A stretch of 64,000 nt of DNA, taken from Pelagicoccus sp. SDUM812002 (GTDB taxonomy: Bacteria > Verrucomicrobiota > Verrucomicrobiia > Opitutales > Opitutaceae). The stretch's first letter is position 1, and each line of letters begins with the position of its first letter. The stretch covers positions 1-64,000 of the forward strand of contig NZ_JARXHX010000024.1 in assembly GCF_031127835.1 (NCBI RefSeq), in the 5' to 3' direction. Below, piece by piece: positions 63,266 to 64,000 of this stretch. The notes below the pieces were generated by a model. That model was given only the letters and a program-made list of their open reading frames with translations, did no database searches and was not told where the DNA came from. The translations under genes were made by a program, and so were the position numbers.

Positions 63266-64000
63266 ACATCTCCACTCCTGTCAGAACGGACATACTTAGA
63301 AGTGTCCTTTCCCTCTAAGGATCGGACCGGCCAGATGTCGTCGCCGAGGATAGTGAGCTCGCAATCCCTTTCAACGGGTCGAGAGGATGCTGCACGTTCG
63401 CGAAATTCGTCGGATTTCTCCGCACTCAGGCCAAACTCAGCAGCAGCCAAACGGACAAGCTGGCCTGACTCCATAAACTCCGACATGTCCGACAGCCAGC
63501 GATCAAGCGAGCTACGGGAAGCGTTGACCCCGGACTTAAGCGCGGAATCAACGAACCAATGTGACTCGGGTGCAACCCCCCACTTTTTCCGGTATTTTTT
63601 GCGGTCCCAAAGTTCGACTTTCCCTCTCGAATGTAGACGCAACGATACGCCGGGCTGTAGGCAGCCAAGCAGTCTCTCGTCAGAGCTGACAACCAGGATA
63701 TTCGTATCCTTTGCCTCATTACAGATTGAGGCGACGCTATCGAAGGTTCGACGTCGCGACGGGAAAGAAACCGACCAACCGAGTCGTCTAGCGAAACCGT
63801 AAAGCTCCAGCTCGCGTTTGCGTTCTGGTCTGTTGTTGGTACGTCTATCGACGACCAAGTCGGCGGACACCAATTGCAAGAAAGCCACAGGATTTTCTGA
63901 CCTCAGAGTTTCGAGCACACTCCTCAACGCGATAAATGGTGAAGGCTCGCTCGCGTATTCATCAAGCATGCTGTCCAGTTCGAGCAGCACGCATTCATAG
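63256..64000 (-). CDS. FEN/PIN-fold-like protein, first of a tandem pair (5' end outside window)
   Basis: At least 247 residues are visible; the frame is still open at the window edge (codons TAT GAA TGC before the GTG at 63990), so the true start lies beyond 64000. It aligns with the downstream gene over most of its length: the first strand Val-Leu-Leu-Glu-Leu-Asp versus Val-Leu-Val-Asp-Ala-Glu, the Thr-Phe-Asp-Ser helix, the strand Val-Val-Ser-Ser-Asp-Glu-Arg, and the Tyr-Arg/Phe-Arg ... Pro-Glu-(Ser/Gln)-His-Trp segment. It has a longer C-terminal tail. The same catalytic positions are altered as in its paralogue. Confidence 0.6.
   Translation of the reverse strand, partial: YECVLLELDSMLDEYASEPSPFIALRSVLETLRSENPVAFLQLVSADLVVDRRTNNRPERKRELELYGFARRLGWSVSFPSRRRTFDSVASICNEAKDTNILVVSSDERLLGCLQPGVSLRLHSRGKVELWDRKKYRKKWGVAPESHWFVDSALKSGVNASRSSLDRWLSDMSEFMESGQLVRLAAAEFGLSAEKSDEFRERAASSRPVERDCELTILGDDIWPVRSLEGKDTSKYVRSDRSGDVCL

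Larger units (their letters stand above)
60095..64000. mobile_element. Left end of a genomic island integrated at the ssrA 3' end (partial)
   Basis: The integrase begins 49 bp after the CCA end of tmRNA, a favourite target of tyrosine integrases. The excisionase-like gene, the tight cargo operon of unfamiliar genes and the lack of housekeeping functions fit an integrative element. The left junction is the ssrA 3' end. The right attachment repeat, which should copy the last bases of ssrA, was not found within the window, so the element extends beyond 64000. Confidence 0.75.

Overview
The window looks like a chromosomal segment of a free-living Gram-negative bacterium of the phylum Verrucomicrobiota, most likely the Opitutia (Puniceicoccales/Pelagicoccus-like). 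This is inferred from the gene families: a DUF1080 glycoside hydrolase, a GH127 and a GH20 enzyme, an Opitutia-style TonB-dependent receptor, giant secreted repeat proteins, an ADOP-type orphan permease and DUF4097 envelope proteins. Base composition is moderately GC-rich, and many genes lack a clear Shine-Dalgarno and use GTG or TTG starts. No 16S rRNA or other decisive marker is present.

Layout. 1-6.7 kb: tail of an unknown gene, a secreted DUF1080 hydrolase, a LytTR response regulator, a heme-binding chemoreceptor, an RluA-type pseudouridine synthase, and an ECF sigma / HEAT-repeat anti-sigma / DUF4097 cassette. 6.7-17.8 kb: ADOP permease, LysR regulator divergent from pirin and DoxX genes, a PAS-rich hybrid histidine kinase, and a fused hydantoinase/oxoprolinase. 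18-37 kb: a 2600-residue subtilase with a huge beta-propeller-like repeat region, a lactonase, an esterase, an ABC exporter, an Rsm22-like protein, a TonB receptor and a repeat-built secreted protein. 37-54 kb: mostly housekeeping genes (truC, HAD hydrolase, GH20, peroxiredoxin, glycine-zipper lipoproteins, ACT protein, xseA, VTT protein, receiver protein, SirB1-like protein, aroE, prepilin peptidase, HU, ygfZ, DAHP synthase, mdh). 54-59.5 kb: GH127 flanked by two copies of a palindromic repeat, an MscS channel and a CDF metal exporter.

59.7-64 kb: the tmRNA gene ssrA, followed 49 bp after its CCA end by a tyrosine integrase. This is the usual left boundary of a genomic island inserted at ssrA. 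The visible cargo is a convergent excisionase-like DNA-binding gene and a tightly overlapping minus-strand operon. The operon encodes two tandem, mutually related proteins with the layout of the FEN/5'-3' exonuclease fold but degenerate catalytic motifs, followed by a small TPR protein. The island continues past the right edge, and this operon is the least described system in the window.

Regulatory structure seen directly includes many intrinsic terminators. Two of them lie on the plus strand inside intergenic regions between divergent genes (before the DAHP synthase and before the ACT-domain gene), so they probably terminate leader or small RNAs. The peroxiredoxin gene has a TATAAT box so close to its ATG that the mRNA is probably leaderless.
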